A stretch of 64,000 bases of DNA from Isoetes taiwanensis. Its lineage: Eukaryota; Streptophyta; Lycopodiopsida; Isoetales; Isoetaceae. The notes below the pieces were generated by a model. The model saw only the letters and a program-made list of their open reading frames with translations, was not told the origin of the DNA and did not search any database. Position numbers and translations under genes: made by a program. How positions within the stretch are numbered: the first letter of the stretch is position 1; each line of letters opens with the position of its first letter. Where the stretch lies: the NCBI GenBank assembly GCA_021234155.1, contig JAJEKV010000113.1, forward strand, positions 1,622,184 through 1,686,183. The letters are read 5' to 3'. Shown here piece after piece: positions 11,855 through 22,435 of this stretch.

Positions 11855-11991
11855 CGTAATGATGAGGATGTCGTTCCAAATAAATTATGAAAACTTTGTG
11901 CATTCCTTGCTTTAGGAAAAGCAACCCCTGTAATCTTAAGATCCATAATTTTCTGCAAGTCCTGAACTTGGCTAGCACATTTATCATGCAA
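11855..11991 (-). other. Likely exon of an unrecognised gene
   Basis: Between acceptor TTTGCATTCAG and donor CG/GTAAAT the minus strand is open for 45 codons: LHDKCASQVQDLQKIMDLKI, then TGVAFPKARNAQSFHNLF. It looks like a short coiled segment. I do not recognise the family. Confidence 0.4.
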
Positions 11992-12127
11992 CTGAATGCA
12001 AACCACAGCATTACCAGTTGCCAAAAATTGAACTACCAATCCCAATTATATAATGGAAGTATGTTCATATACAGTCTGTAAACCAATGTAATATACATAT
12101 GATCTTTGCCTGCTGCAGCTTCTGTGA

Positions 12128-12307
12128 CTAGTCTTGTGATAACAAGAAGTTTGCAGGTCCCTCCTTCCTATTTCCAGTGTAACGAGTAAGTTGCAACACA
12201 TTGGATTCATTTGCTCCAGACTTTGAAGCGCTAAGACCTGTATTCAGGAAAGAAGCCACATCATCTTCAACATAATGATTTGCCTGCCTAACTGTCATTG
12301 TCTTTTC
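12128..12307 (-). other. Likely terminal exon of an unrecognised gene
   Basis: After an acceptor TTTATCTAG at 12308 the minus strand is open for 59 codons and ends in TAG: EKTMTVRQANHYVEDDVASF, then LNTGLSASKSGANESNVLQL, then RKEGPANFLLSQD. Balanced composition supports a real or recently real exon. Function unknown. Confidence 0.4.
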
Positions 12308-12657
12308 CTAGATAAAGATTGTTCATAAGTGCATGGTCTCCATTTAGCAACCAGCATAACCAACTCCTGCTGGAACTCACTAATCTTTGCATGCTCATTC
12401 ATTTGTTAGTGTCTTAGTGACCATGAAGAATTTGGCAGCTCCACTACAAAAGTACCATGACATAGTGAGGCTTAGACATATAAATGCTAACTCCTCTAAT
12501 ATAGCCAATTGCTACAGAAAATGCATGCACGAAGAAAGAGAATATGAGATTCCAATGCCTATGATGATAAAGCGAAAAACAACCACAGAACTGGAATATG
12601 CCTTAAACATTGACACCCCTGTAAAGACTTGGGCAAAATAGCCATAAAGCAACTGAA

Positions 12658-12846
12658 TTATTCAAAAAAATCAACGCCCTTGTGGAAAGTTCCACTGACC
12701 ATAACCTTCATTTTGTCATCCAGTCTTGAAACTTGTCTTTTAATTAACAAATATCTAGCTGACTGACTCCAACTTTTGCTTTCACTAGGCAACTATAATC
12801 CCATCTTACTATTCGAAAAGCATTTTCCTATGATGTCAGCAGCCAT
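12658..12846 (-). other. Two possible exons, weak DUF1664-like resemblance
   Basis: Minus-strand ATG at 12846 reads MAADIIGKCFSN up to a donor ATA/GTAAGA at 12810. A second piece (12741-12658) reads RQVSRLDDKMKVMVSGTFHK then GVDFFE and a stop. The order resembles the 'M-A-A ... KQLE / KRHLxxRIxxLDDKxxE' region of plant DUF1664 proteins. The similarity is short, so this is only a suggestion. Confidence 0.25.
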
Positions 12847-13585
12847 CAAAAAATTCGTATGAGCATGTACTGGAAGTAAATACTATCACCTCATGCAAAA
12901 ATTTGATGCCAAACCTTTGCAGCTAGAAGTAACAAGCCTGGGATAAAAGACTATGATGTGCAGGTAATTAGATAGCAAAATACATGATCTAGGCTTGAAA
13001 GGGTAGCACAAAAACAAGGTAGATTCAAAATGACTGAAGAACCCAGATTGGTTTTGGGAGTCCATTCCAGATGCTGACATAGAAATGAAATATTAGATAT
13101 TAGAAATACATTATCTATGCATATCAAAACATGGTCCTATGCAGACTCTACATGGTCCTGTTATCTTCCACACTCCGAGCCAAGCCTTCTTGTCTAATTG
13201 ACGTGTACCAAATGTGTCTATGTGCATTAAGGAATTGAAGGCTTGTAGTGCACATTTAAAATTATGGTATGCATAAGAAGCATGTTTAAAGGGCCGGGGT
13301 TTTAACCGACACCGGCTATTCCATGAGGATATATGTTCACTTCCATTGCTATATTAAGGATTAGATGCGCTTCCTCCGGTGTTTTTCAGAGAAGCGAATA
13401 ACCACAAATCTCTTGTTCAAAATCGCAGAAATCGACGGCAACACCACAGTCATCTCCTTGCAAAGTCCATTATCACTTCTAACAAAGGTCAGCCTGCGGC
13501 ACACACAGAAATAAGGAATGCAAGATTGGAGCTTCGGCCTGCCTTTCCAGTTACCAGGTCCAAATATCGGCGATCGTGAACGCAG

Positions 13586-13720
13586 GTGACCGCCAATTTA
13601 CGTGGAACAACAGGTTTTTAGCAGTCACCGTCATATCCCAGGAATATTCCAGTATATACCTAGAATATGCCATAAACCCACATCAACAAGGGTTTGCCCC
13701 CTTAGGGGCAACCCAAAAAA
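13586..13720 (+). repeat. Dispersed 130-bp repeat with terminal hairpin, copy 2
   Basis: Same unit as 7572-7703, in the same orientation, ending TTGCCCC-CTTA-GGGGCAA plus an A run. The two copies flank the minus-strand gene-fragment cluster. Their outer flanks are unrelated. Confidence 0.75.
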
Positions 13721-14620
13721 CAAAATCACATGTGATCCACTTTAATTAAATGCGACTTATCTGCTTATTTTGTATATGGACGACTATGTATAAGGAACTT
13801 GATTAGCCGCATGGAGGACATGCAGGTGGATGTACTTTCCTTATAAGATGTGGTGTTATATGTTGATAACCAATCAATGTCTAGATCCATTAAGAATAAG
13901 AACTTGATGAAAATTACAGTCGCCACTTGCTCTTTTTGTGAACGTTGATTAATTCTTCAGTTCTAAAGCATGAGTTATGTGTTTGTAGGTTGTCATGGAT
14001 GCGCTATTTTCAGGATTTGCTAACATACATGGAAAATTGTAGAGGTGGGTTACAAACTCTCCAACCAATTTTCCCCATTTTTATTGCCTCTTTTCCACCC
14101 ATTTTGTTTTCGTCCCAGTCTGCCCACCTTTTCCCTAATTTTTTTCATTTTATTTGGATCTAGTTTGTACCTTATTTGATCATCTTCCTCTTCATGTATT
14201 ACTTTGTGAGAGTTGGTTTTGATGGTTGGTGAACCTGATTAGCCTATCTGTCTTCCTTGTGCCTATAACCACGATTCTATTAATTTAAAATTATTCCACG
14301 ATTTTGAACCCACCGGGTGTTAGTTTGGGTGTTGTTAGTTTTGGGGTCCCTATGTGTCAGTTTTGGGGTTGTCAGTTTTAGGGTTCCCGCCTAGTTCTGA
14401 TCTTTTATTTCTCTCGGAGTGTTGGTTTTAAGGTTCCCGCCCAGTGTTACTTTTGAATTTTCCACCTACTACTAAAATTTGGATTTCCCGTCGAACGTTA
14501 TGGGCTTTCCACGGAGTAAAAATTTTGGGGCTAAGTTGGTTCTTTTTTCTTCTTAAACGAGGATGTCTTTATCACCCTTTCACGGCGGCGGCGTGCAAGT
14601 TTTATTGTTTCTCTCTTTTT
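13721..14620. other. Unassigned, with a short minisatellite
   Basis: No gene recognised. At about 14315-14440 a G/T-rich unit close to 'gtcagttttggggt' recurs in imperfect tandem. Confidence 0.4.
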
Positions 14621-14640
14621 TCTTTCCCTGGCGCGGCAGG

Positions 14641-14850
14641 CGATAATGCGAAGTTCCCCGTGTCTAGCGCGGAAGTGAGCTCCCCTAACGCTGGCCCGCC
14701 AATACAAACTCTTGGCACCTCAACTGGAGCCTCAACGCTAGCTCCTCCTATTGTTACCTTCTATGAGTTCGATGGGTTCCGGTTTGGCAAGTATTTGATG
14801 ATTTATGTTAGTGAAGCAGCAACCGGGCAAGAGAAATCAAAGCTCTTGGT
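14641..14850 (+). other. Possible exon interrupted by the LINE at 14853
   Basis: After an acceptor-like GGCGCGGCAG the plus strand is open for 70 codons (FPVSSAEVSSPNAGPPIQTL, then PPIVTFYEFDGFRFGKYLMI). The frame runs into the T run of the minus-strand LINE. GC content is higher than around it. I do not recognise the protein, and I did not find its continuation beyond the LINE. Confidence 0.3.
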
Positions 14851-14852
14851 CA

Positions 14853-17800
14853 TTTTTTTTTTGAAGAATATAAGAATATATTAAACCACTAGAATGCGAT
14901 CAAGTACAATGATAAGTGTGGTGCTAAGAAATGAAGCGCCCATCATGATCCACAATCAGTAGGAATGTTGACCAAATTTCTCGCTTAGTTGTGCCGGACA
15001 AGCTTGAGACTTGGTAAGCTCGCCACAACTTATGCCTCAAGATCGGAACCAACCGAAAAGGGCTAAGCCTTTGCGATTACTCGAAGACCTTCGCTCTCCG
15101 TCTTTTCCAAATCAGCCACAAAAGCCAAGCTCGCATAAATGAAACGCACGCCGCTTGGCGCCCTTTGCCACCGCTAGGAAGGACTCCCAAGAGAATCTTC
15201 GATTTTGCATAGTGAAGTCCCAAAGAGGGCTCTCACCCGGGACCAAGCTGCCCCTACCTCTGCGTGCATAGGACAAAGCAAGTGCTCAATGGTCTCACGT
15301 CGCCTCCCCACATAAAGGGCATGTTTACGCTACACCGAGGCTTGAACACGTGGACCCAACATTCACCCCGAGGCTACTGATTGCAAGATCTCGCCACAAA
15401 AGGGTACAATTTTAGGAGGAGGCAATGTATTCCACACCCACTTCCACATGGCGGGCCACTTACTCCTGGAAGCTTAAGCGACCACTTATCCGGCGACAAC
15501 GTGTCCTGGCTAGGAGCCCATAAGCCCGATGCTACAAAACCGAGATGCATCAAGTCCACTAAGCGACTTCCAAACGCCGATTGACTTGAGAAGACAACTG
15601 CAATGGAATAGCATTGGCAATTCGGCCCAAGTCCCCATGTCCCACCGGCCAAGGCCAAATCTCTCCCTAAAAACTCCCACTGGCCGGCAGATGACCCTCC
15701 CAATACCGGGCCACGGATGGATGTTACCCCTGCAAAGAATCCATCGGCGCCAGCACCGGGTGTAGGGAAGAGGCCAAGGGAGATGCAGAGTCCAAGGGTA
15801 CCCGGAGGAAGGGCGATGAGGCTACCATACACCTGCTAGGGTCCAATGAAAAAAGAGAACCTTGACCACCTTCCGTGCCTTCAAGAGACCCTTAAGAAAA
15901 GGCGAAGCATGAGGGAATGGCCGCGAAATCCTCAAACAGAGCCCACGGCAATCGAAGCTGAATAGATGGCTTCCTAAACACAATAGAGTGACGGCGATCG
16001 TGCCAACAGAGCCAAACACCGGGATTGTTGCTCCTGCAACAACCTGCCCGGATGAATTTCTCGACACTAGAACCTTCGCGGTGCAACGCGACACATCAAG
16101 CATACCCAAGCCCCCGCATGCGGGACGCATTAATACTTCCACCATCGCGACCTTCATCAGCCCCCCTCCTCATTCCCTCCCCAAACAAAATTGCGAATGG
16201 TGTCATCCAACTCTTTAACCACACTTTCTCGGCGCAAGTATGCGAGGAGGTCAAGCGTAAACATGAGTGCTTTCTGAGAGCATCGACTTGGCTATCGAAT
16301 CCTACCAGCCATGGTGAGTTTACTTCCCCTCCACCAATTCAAATGCTACTTAAGATTCTCGTAATGTCTCCGGTCCAAATTGCCCTAGCATTAATGTCCA
16401 AGCCAAATGGTATGCCTAACGGTTTTGGCGGTACCGTGGTGGCGGCAAAGGTGTTAGAGCCCGTGGAAACCGACTCAACCACGCGGGAGGAGGTTCCTCC
16501 AGTACCCACATGGCCGAAAGCACTTCACCGCTTAAGCAAGCATCCCGGTTAAAGAAAAGGCATCCAAAATATTCTTGGCGCCTGAGATTGGACTCATCTC
16601 GCATGAAGAAAGAGGAACGATCATCCAAATTGATCGCAAACACCGCTAAGTAACCCATCATCCATCATCCAGACCTTTTGCACCACATTGTCGGCAATTG
16701 CCACCGAAAAGTCAGAGAGAGCTTCGCCACTATAGTGAACGGGAAGGGGGTCAACGGACATCCCCGCCTAATGCCTCGACCCACGAGAGAAGATTGAAGA
16801 GGTCTTACCCCGACACCACACCGTAAGCCTAGCGTACACGTGCGACTTCATAACCATTTCCCTCAAACTAGGCCCGCACCCAAAGGCTCGCATCATATCT
16901 CGCCAAGAACCGCCAAATGACATTAATCGCCATAAGCCTTGGCAAAATCCAGCTTAAGAAAACAAGGGGCTGCCTCATCCCTCGAGCCCAATGCACTCCC
17001 TCAAAAGCGGCAACCACATTATGAAGAATATTCCACCAGGTATAAAACCGCATCGCCTCGCACTAATAGCGTGAACTAGTAATGGCTTAAGCCTCTCGGC
17101 CAAAGCCTTAGCAATGATTTTATACACTACAGACAACAGAGTAATAGGCCTCCAGTCATTGATGGTTTTAGGATGCTTACACTTGGGTATAAGTGAAATA
17201 CAACCTCAGATTCAGTGCAGAGGATGCATCGAAGTTATTCCCCAAAAGATCCACATACACCGCACCATCGAAGTCCCCCACCCATTCCCAAGATTTCTGA
17301 AAAACTCCACCGTATTCCATCCAACCCAGATTACTTTATTCCGAAGCCAACAGCGTGATGCGTCCCCTAACTCCCCGCCTGCCAACGGCTCCTCTAAGCT
17401 CGCCTTTGAAGGGCCGAGATTCTGGTGATACCTTTGGCCAAGACCAGCTCTTGAAAAACACTCGCGGAGGGAAGCGAGCTCTCCTTGAAAAATGTTTCAT
17501 ATAGTGCGCCGCTACAAAGGCCTTGATAGCATCCGGGTTGCCGCAACAACACTCCCCAGGGTGTAACTATATGTCCGCCATGGTCGCCGATACTTCTTCC
17601 GGGGGCTGCTCGAAAAGACTTTAGAGCAAGTGTCGATCGCTTCAGCCACGCCAAACCCGCTTTGACCCTGGCTCGCGACACCTTGGCCTCCTCCTCAACC
17701 TCGATTTGACGGCACCTGGCCGCTTCACGCAAACCATCGAGAGACCCGCCTCTAAGAGACTCCGGTTCCGCATATAAGGCATCCAACTTGCGACGCTGAG

Positions 17801-18772
17801 CCAAAGCCTTTTGTCGCCCCCATTCTTTTCGCAAGAACTGTTTTTACCTTAGCCAATGCCGTAACCATTGCACTCATTCCATTGTCCCGACCGAATATCT
17901 GGCCAAATGAGCTTACAAAATGGCCGTGGAACTCGATCCTGAAGAAAGGTTGTATTAAGCTTAAAACCGCCCCCGAGGCGCGGTGGTGGTGGTCAGCGAA
18001 GCCGAATGATGATCGGGGAGTGTGATCGAGGAGGTGGGTGGCGAACATTCACCCTAGTGAAGGCTGGAGCATAATCCAAGACTGGCTGAGTGCCATAAAC
18101 TCTATCCAAAATTCTAGAGTATGCCCTACCATGCCCCAAATAATTATTGCACCAAGTAAAACTCCGATCCCCGGAAGCTCTGTCAAACCCCACTCCCGAC
18201 AAGCCTAAGCCATTGATCACGCTCAAAACCCCGTACAATATTCGAACCAATACCATGCTCGTCCTCCGAGCTCCACCATGTTAAAGTCACCCAGACAAAC
18301 CATGTAGAACCCATACCAAAGGATCGAAGCTTATTTCGCAGCTTGTGCCCATAAACAACCTCTCTGAGTGGCCCCAATTGGAGCATACACATTTACTAAG
18401 CCCCACTCAGACTGGCCTTCCTTCCATTTAATCACTGCCCACTGGCCCTGGCTATCTGTGGCTGAAAAGGTTACATGTACACCCATTCTTCAACAAATCA
18501 AAGTACCTCCTCTGGCCCTGCCCGTTGTAGCAGCTGCATCTACATACTGATTACCCAAGATATTCATTAGGTTGTTAATATCGCCCCTGGCACATTTATG
18601 CTCCTGCAAACACAAGATATCTGGATTAAGATTCTTCACCGCCAAGGCGAGACGTGCTCGCTTGTTCGGAGAGGATTTGATGCCTCTCACATTCCAAGAT
18701 AGAATTTTCTTATCCATGTGGGTCCTTGTGCACCAAGGAGTCAGGATCCCCTTGCAAAGCCTCATGAGATAA
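14853..18772 (-). mobile_element. Near full-length, decayed plant L1-type LINE
   Basis: Minus-strand LINE with an A tail (T run 14853-14862) and the family 3' ending TTCTTCAAAAAAAA. In 5'-3' order on the minus strand: endonuclease start MDKKILSWNVRGIKSSPNKR at 18717, catalytic LQEHK, NVYAPIG, CLGDFN, SRILDRVYG and the SxHSP region to about 18000; the pre-RT linker at 17834-17394 (RRKLDALYAEPESLRGG), clearly related to the one at 1910-2150; scattered RT pieces; VAMVEVLMRPACGGLGMLDV near 16150; KWSLKLPG and zf-RVT-like pieces to about 15000. Many frameshifts and stops. No ORF1 was recognised upstream of 18772. CTG and CAG look sparse in parts. Confidence 0.85.
18490..18717 (-). pseudogene. LINE apurinic endonuclease, N-terminal part
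   Basis: Open stretch covering the first 75 residues of the exonuclease-endonuclease-phosphatase domain that nicks target DNA for target-primed reverse transcription. Visible residues are the Asn of SWNVRGI (metal binding), the Glu of CLQEHK (catalytic) and a closing RARGGTLIC. A frame change at about 18490 leads into MGVHVTFSATDSQGQW and NVYAPIG, so the domain is split. It is part of the LINE at 14853-18772. Confidence 0.75.
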
Positions 18773-18984
18773 GAAAATCACCTCTTTTCTTCATCTATTC
18801 AAAAATTCTTAGCTATAATGGATGACATACGTGCTTTCATGCTTGAAATTGATAAATGGGTATTGTTAAATCGATTCATTTTGTGAAAAGTTCCTGTATA
18901 GTACTCTTGGTATACTCTTGATTATCTGCTTCCAGATTATATGAGAAATGAGGGAAAGGTAGATAGTAGACCCTTCTCTGCCAC

Positions 18985-19124
18985 ATCTCGCGCTTAGCGG
19001 GACAAGGGAGAAAAAAGAAAAAAAAAAGAAAAAAGAAAAAAGAAAAAGGGGGATTTCCTTTTTTTTTTTTTTCATTTTTTTTGTTTTTTCCTTCCTATTT
19101 GGCCTTGTCGCGTAAGCGCGAGAT
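18985..19124. mobile_element. Small foldback or MITE-like element
   Basis: Inverted arms of 22-23 bp, ATCTCGCGCTTAGCGGGACA... at 18985-19007 and its near complement at 19103-19124, enclose about 95 bases of purine-rich then pyrimidine-rich simple sequence. One mismatch and one indel separate the arms. No target duplication was recognised. The class is unknown. Confidence 0.5.
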
Positions 19125-19256
19125 TCCATTTAATTGTGTTAAAAACTGTGTTGATTTCTTTTAAGCTAAATGAATTCACTAAGGTCCTTTTATCTTCCAA
19201 TCAATTGATTTGTGTACAAGCTAAATCTTCTAATATATGTTGAATTTACTATACGA

Positions 19257-19590
19257 AACAAGGTGTTGCGCTCCATGGCAGGAAAATAATGTTAAATTTG
19301 CCATGTTGTGAAGCTAAAAATTATGGATAGAAATCAAAGATTTGCTTAGTGCTTTCTTAGATTCTCTTGTATATTTTGCTTCTCTTGCATACTTTGCATG
19401 GATTGACTTAAGGCTTTGTGTAGAATGCAAGTTTATACTAATATGCCATAAAATAAGAACAATGTCAAATTCACGGCGTTGTTAAGCTAAAATTAGGGAT
19501 GCAAGATTTGGTAAAAGTTCTTGCAAATTTTGCTTAGTTTTTGCTTGTATCTATTGCATGCTTGTATGTTTACATGGATTGACCTAAGAG
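19257..19590. repeat. Imperfect tandem duplication, about 190-bp unit
   Basis: Two diverged copies (about 19257-19445 and 19446-19590) share 'atgtcaaatt', 'ttgttaagctaaaa', 'gcaagatttg' and 'tacatggattgac' in order. No coding signal. Confidence 0.45.
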
Positions 19591-20138
19591 AGGGATTCTT
19601 AAACAAAATAGAATGCATCCTTGCACTAGTGTACGTTCTGAATACAAATATAAGCATTTTAATTGCTTTGTTACGATAGCAAATTTAGATACATAGTTTA
19701 TATATTGTTCAAACCGTGAACATCAGACTATAATATTGATATTGTTTCAAAGGAGCATTTAGGAAGCAGGAGATCATTCTTGAAACCCAAGCCAAGTTTT
19801 TTACTGCCACTCACACCATCTAGATTCTCTATACACTTGGCATTTACCGAAATGATTTAGAGACATACATGAAGAATATAGAAATTGAAATCTTGAATTA
19901 CAACTTAGAGCTAATAGATGAAAGAAAATGCAGACAATGTAGCTTATATGTAATTTGTCACACATTGGATATGCTTACATGAACCCGTGTTTGTCTATAT
20001 CAGTTGATCAAACATAGATTCAAGCAAGCCAGATGGTCCACTTATCAATAATGAGTGAAACAACTATCCACAACGGTTCAAGAAAGCCTTAAGAATATGG
20101 TTGGATATTGCAGAAGCATGTGTGGGGATCAGCCCAAA

Positions 20139-20460
20139 GGGTAAAAGCATACTACGGTGTACCACTTTTGGAACCCTCAAAAGTACCTACACTTGGTACT
20201 TTAAAAACTGGTACTTTCTGTTTTTTTTTTCCATTAAAATCAATCGAAATTTTTTGAATTGAAGGTCAATAACATGTCAATCTATAGTATTAGAGGATAA
20301 CAATACTATTAGAGACTAATATAAATGGATTAACTCTCAAACTTATTATTTATTGCAGCATTTATGCAAGTTCCCAGTACCCAGTGCTGGGTACTTTTCT
20401 TGGTAGTTTCGCACTCCCTAAAAAGTACTTTAGATGGTACACCCTAGCATGCTTTCACCC
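20139..20460. mobile_element. MITE-like element with 26-bp terminal inverted repeats
   Basis: Left end GGGTAAAAGCATACTACGGT and right end, in complement, GGGTGAAAGCATGCTAGGGT match over 26 bases with three differences. The 322-bp element has no coding capacity and holds several 'agtacc' palindromes. A 4-bp CAAA on each side could be a target duplication. I cannot assign a superfamily. Confidence 0.65.
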
Positions 20461-20461
20461 C

Positions 20462-21455
20462 AAAATGGATACTTCTGATGTTCTTTTGAGGGGCACGTGT
20501 TGAAGATGCCAAAGATCAAGGGCCTCCAGACTGGCGAGATTTGGGTTCATGGATTACTGGCCTCATCCATGGAGGATAGGCTTGCCCAAAAAATCAGTCA
20601 GGCTGTTCTAAATTTAAGAATTTTCATGTCATTGGGCTGGGAAAACCATGTTCGAGATGATTTGGCTCTATCAAATAGCACAAAAAAAAGGGCAGGTATG
20701 AGACAATCTGGATCTAATTTAACTTCAGTTCACATCCGAAAACGATAGTTTACGAGGCAAGCTTTTTCAGAACATACGATGATCTTGTAGATAGACGAAA
20801 AGACTTGGAGCCTACATAATAAAAAATATTTCATCAGTTGTTCAATGGAATCTGGACAAGTAAGAAATGTAACTATTTCAAACAGATTTTAACAATTCTA
20901 GTTATTTTGATGAAGCAGAACTATGTTGCTCCCAAATCAACATTCGCAATGGTTTCGGGTAAACCTAGGGCTCATGCTTACTTGGAAATCCTTAGATACA
21001 TCACATGCATATAATGCTGGCTTTTCATAAGGCTCATGCTTACTTGTAATTCGTTAAAAAATCATCGATGGCTATGTTCAAACTTGATAGATCATAGCAA
21101 TACCAAAGTGGCTGCATTAGCAGGATAACTGCAGGTGATGTATGAAACAAGGTTTTAAATGTAAGATCACAAGCATATAATCTTGGCATTTCATACAATC
21201 TGTATTATAACTATTAACACACCTCTCATATTATAAATTTTTTATTCACCACTAACAGAAATAACATTGCAAATTACCTACAAAAGCATGGTATAGCAAG
21301 TTATGCCACTGCCCTGATCTGCACTGGAGCTATAAATATCTACTATTTAGATCTTGGCATCTTACAAAAGACACTCTAACTGAAGGAAATGATAATTCAC
21401 ACGAGCAAGAAATTTCAAACTAACCAATTGAAATTTGAGAAAGGGCGATCAGATG
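20462..21455. other. Unassigned AT-rich stretch
   Basis: An open frame at 20497-20748 on the plus strand has no recognisable domain. Nothing else stands out. It may contain introns of the minus-strand coiled-coil gene fragment to the right. Confidence 0.35.
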
Positions 21456-21460
21456 CTTAC

Positions 21461-21649
21461 TTGAAGACACTCATTCTGCTCAAGCAAATGCTGATGAGAC
21501 TTATGCTCCTCTTGGAGCTCCTTTTCATAAGACTTACGCTTCTTTTGGAGCTCCTTTCTATAGAACTCATGGATAAGCTCAATCTGATCATGGATAAGCT
21601 CAATCTGCTCATGCAAACGCTGGAGCTCCTCTTGACGGGAGCTACGGGT
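21461..21649 (-). other. Phase-0 exon encoding a coiled coil
   Basis: Exactly 63 codons lie between an acceptor (pyrimidine-rich, CCTAG) and a donor CAA/GTAAGC on the minus strand. The peptide begins TRSSRQEELQRLHEQIELIH, repeats the QIELIH unit once, and continues YRKELQKKRKSYEKELQEEH and LLEQNECLQ, a continuous charged heptad coiled coil. A candidate upstream segment starts at an ATG at 21831 (MSFPSLQKHDIDAFRHAFRR). Copy 3 of the 130-bp dispersed repeat lies further upstream (22053-22180). I do not recognise the gene. It may be a captured fragment. Confidence 0.5.
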
Positions 21650-22052
21650 CTAGGTACGGAGGGGCTTGGGGGTAGTAGACCTGGATCAATAAAGATATGA
21701 GCTGCTGTAAGCCAGACTTTAAGTTTTCTCTCTGATGCACTTATCCGATGCTATTATCTCAAGTTAAAAACACGTCGAAATGCATGTCGGAATGCATCGA
21801 TGTCGTGCTTCTGCAGCGATGGGAAAGACATTTCCGGCACCCTTAGCTGGTAATCAGAAGATTCCATAAAAGCAAGTCAATGTTTATAACTCCGACTCTA
21901 ATCTGCATTCTATTACTCTTAAGCTTTTCCTGGCAAAATATTTCCGAGAGATAGTAATCAAAATGATGGATGACCGCATGCATCTACCTCCATAGCTGAG
22001 CTCGGATATGGAGCCGGTTATCCAGTTTCCACATCGGCTGCCTAGCAACACT

Positions 22053-22180
22053 GGTGACCGCTAGTTTATAGGCAACACTAGGTTTGGAGCAGTTTCTAGC
22101 ATATCTTAAGCATATTCTAGCATATACTTAGAATATGCTGGAAACCCACATGAGCGATGGTTTCCCCCTATACCAAAAAA
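22053..22180 (+). repeat. Dispersed 130-bp repeat, copy 3 (diverged)
   Basis: Related to 7572-7703 and 13586-13720 by the 'gaccgc', 'catatc' and 'acccacat' steps and the A run at the end. The terminal hairpin is eroded in this copy. Confidence 0.65.
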
Positions 22181-22435
22181 TGCTTAATGTTTTTTAGCAC
22201 ATCTAACAAAATTTCTAAGTTAAGGTAAGAGTCAACTTTTAAGGTGGTTTTGATTTTTGGAAAAATGATATGTAGAACAAGCATGCAAATTTTAGATGTT
22301 TTCAAAATTTAAAAGGGAATCTTTGAAATGCACTTTTAAAAAAAGTGCATTTGTCAGACATTGTTAATATTCTAATTGTTCCTAGTGTATTACTAATAAT
22401 AAGAAGCAAAGGATGTAAGTAACTGCGGTCATCAA

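Noticed and set aside
13379-13579. 66-codon plus-strand frame next to repeat copy 2
   Set aside because: No domain; basic composition from repeat-rich DNA. A minus-strand exon is equally possible, but no convincing frame was found.
16025-16552. 175-codon plus-strand frame
   Set aside because: Antisense shadow of the minus-strand LINE.
14853-18800. Target-site duplication of the minus-strand LINE
   Set aside because: The flanks (near 14835 and 18778) share only a loose 'agaaaatca'-like word, not enough to call.
20497-20748. 83-codon plus-strand frame
   Set aside because: No family signature, splice context or homology within the window.
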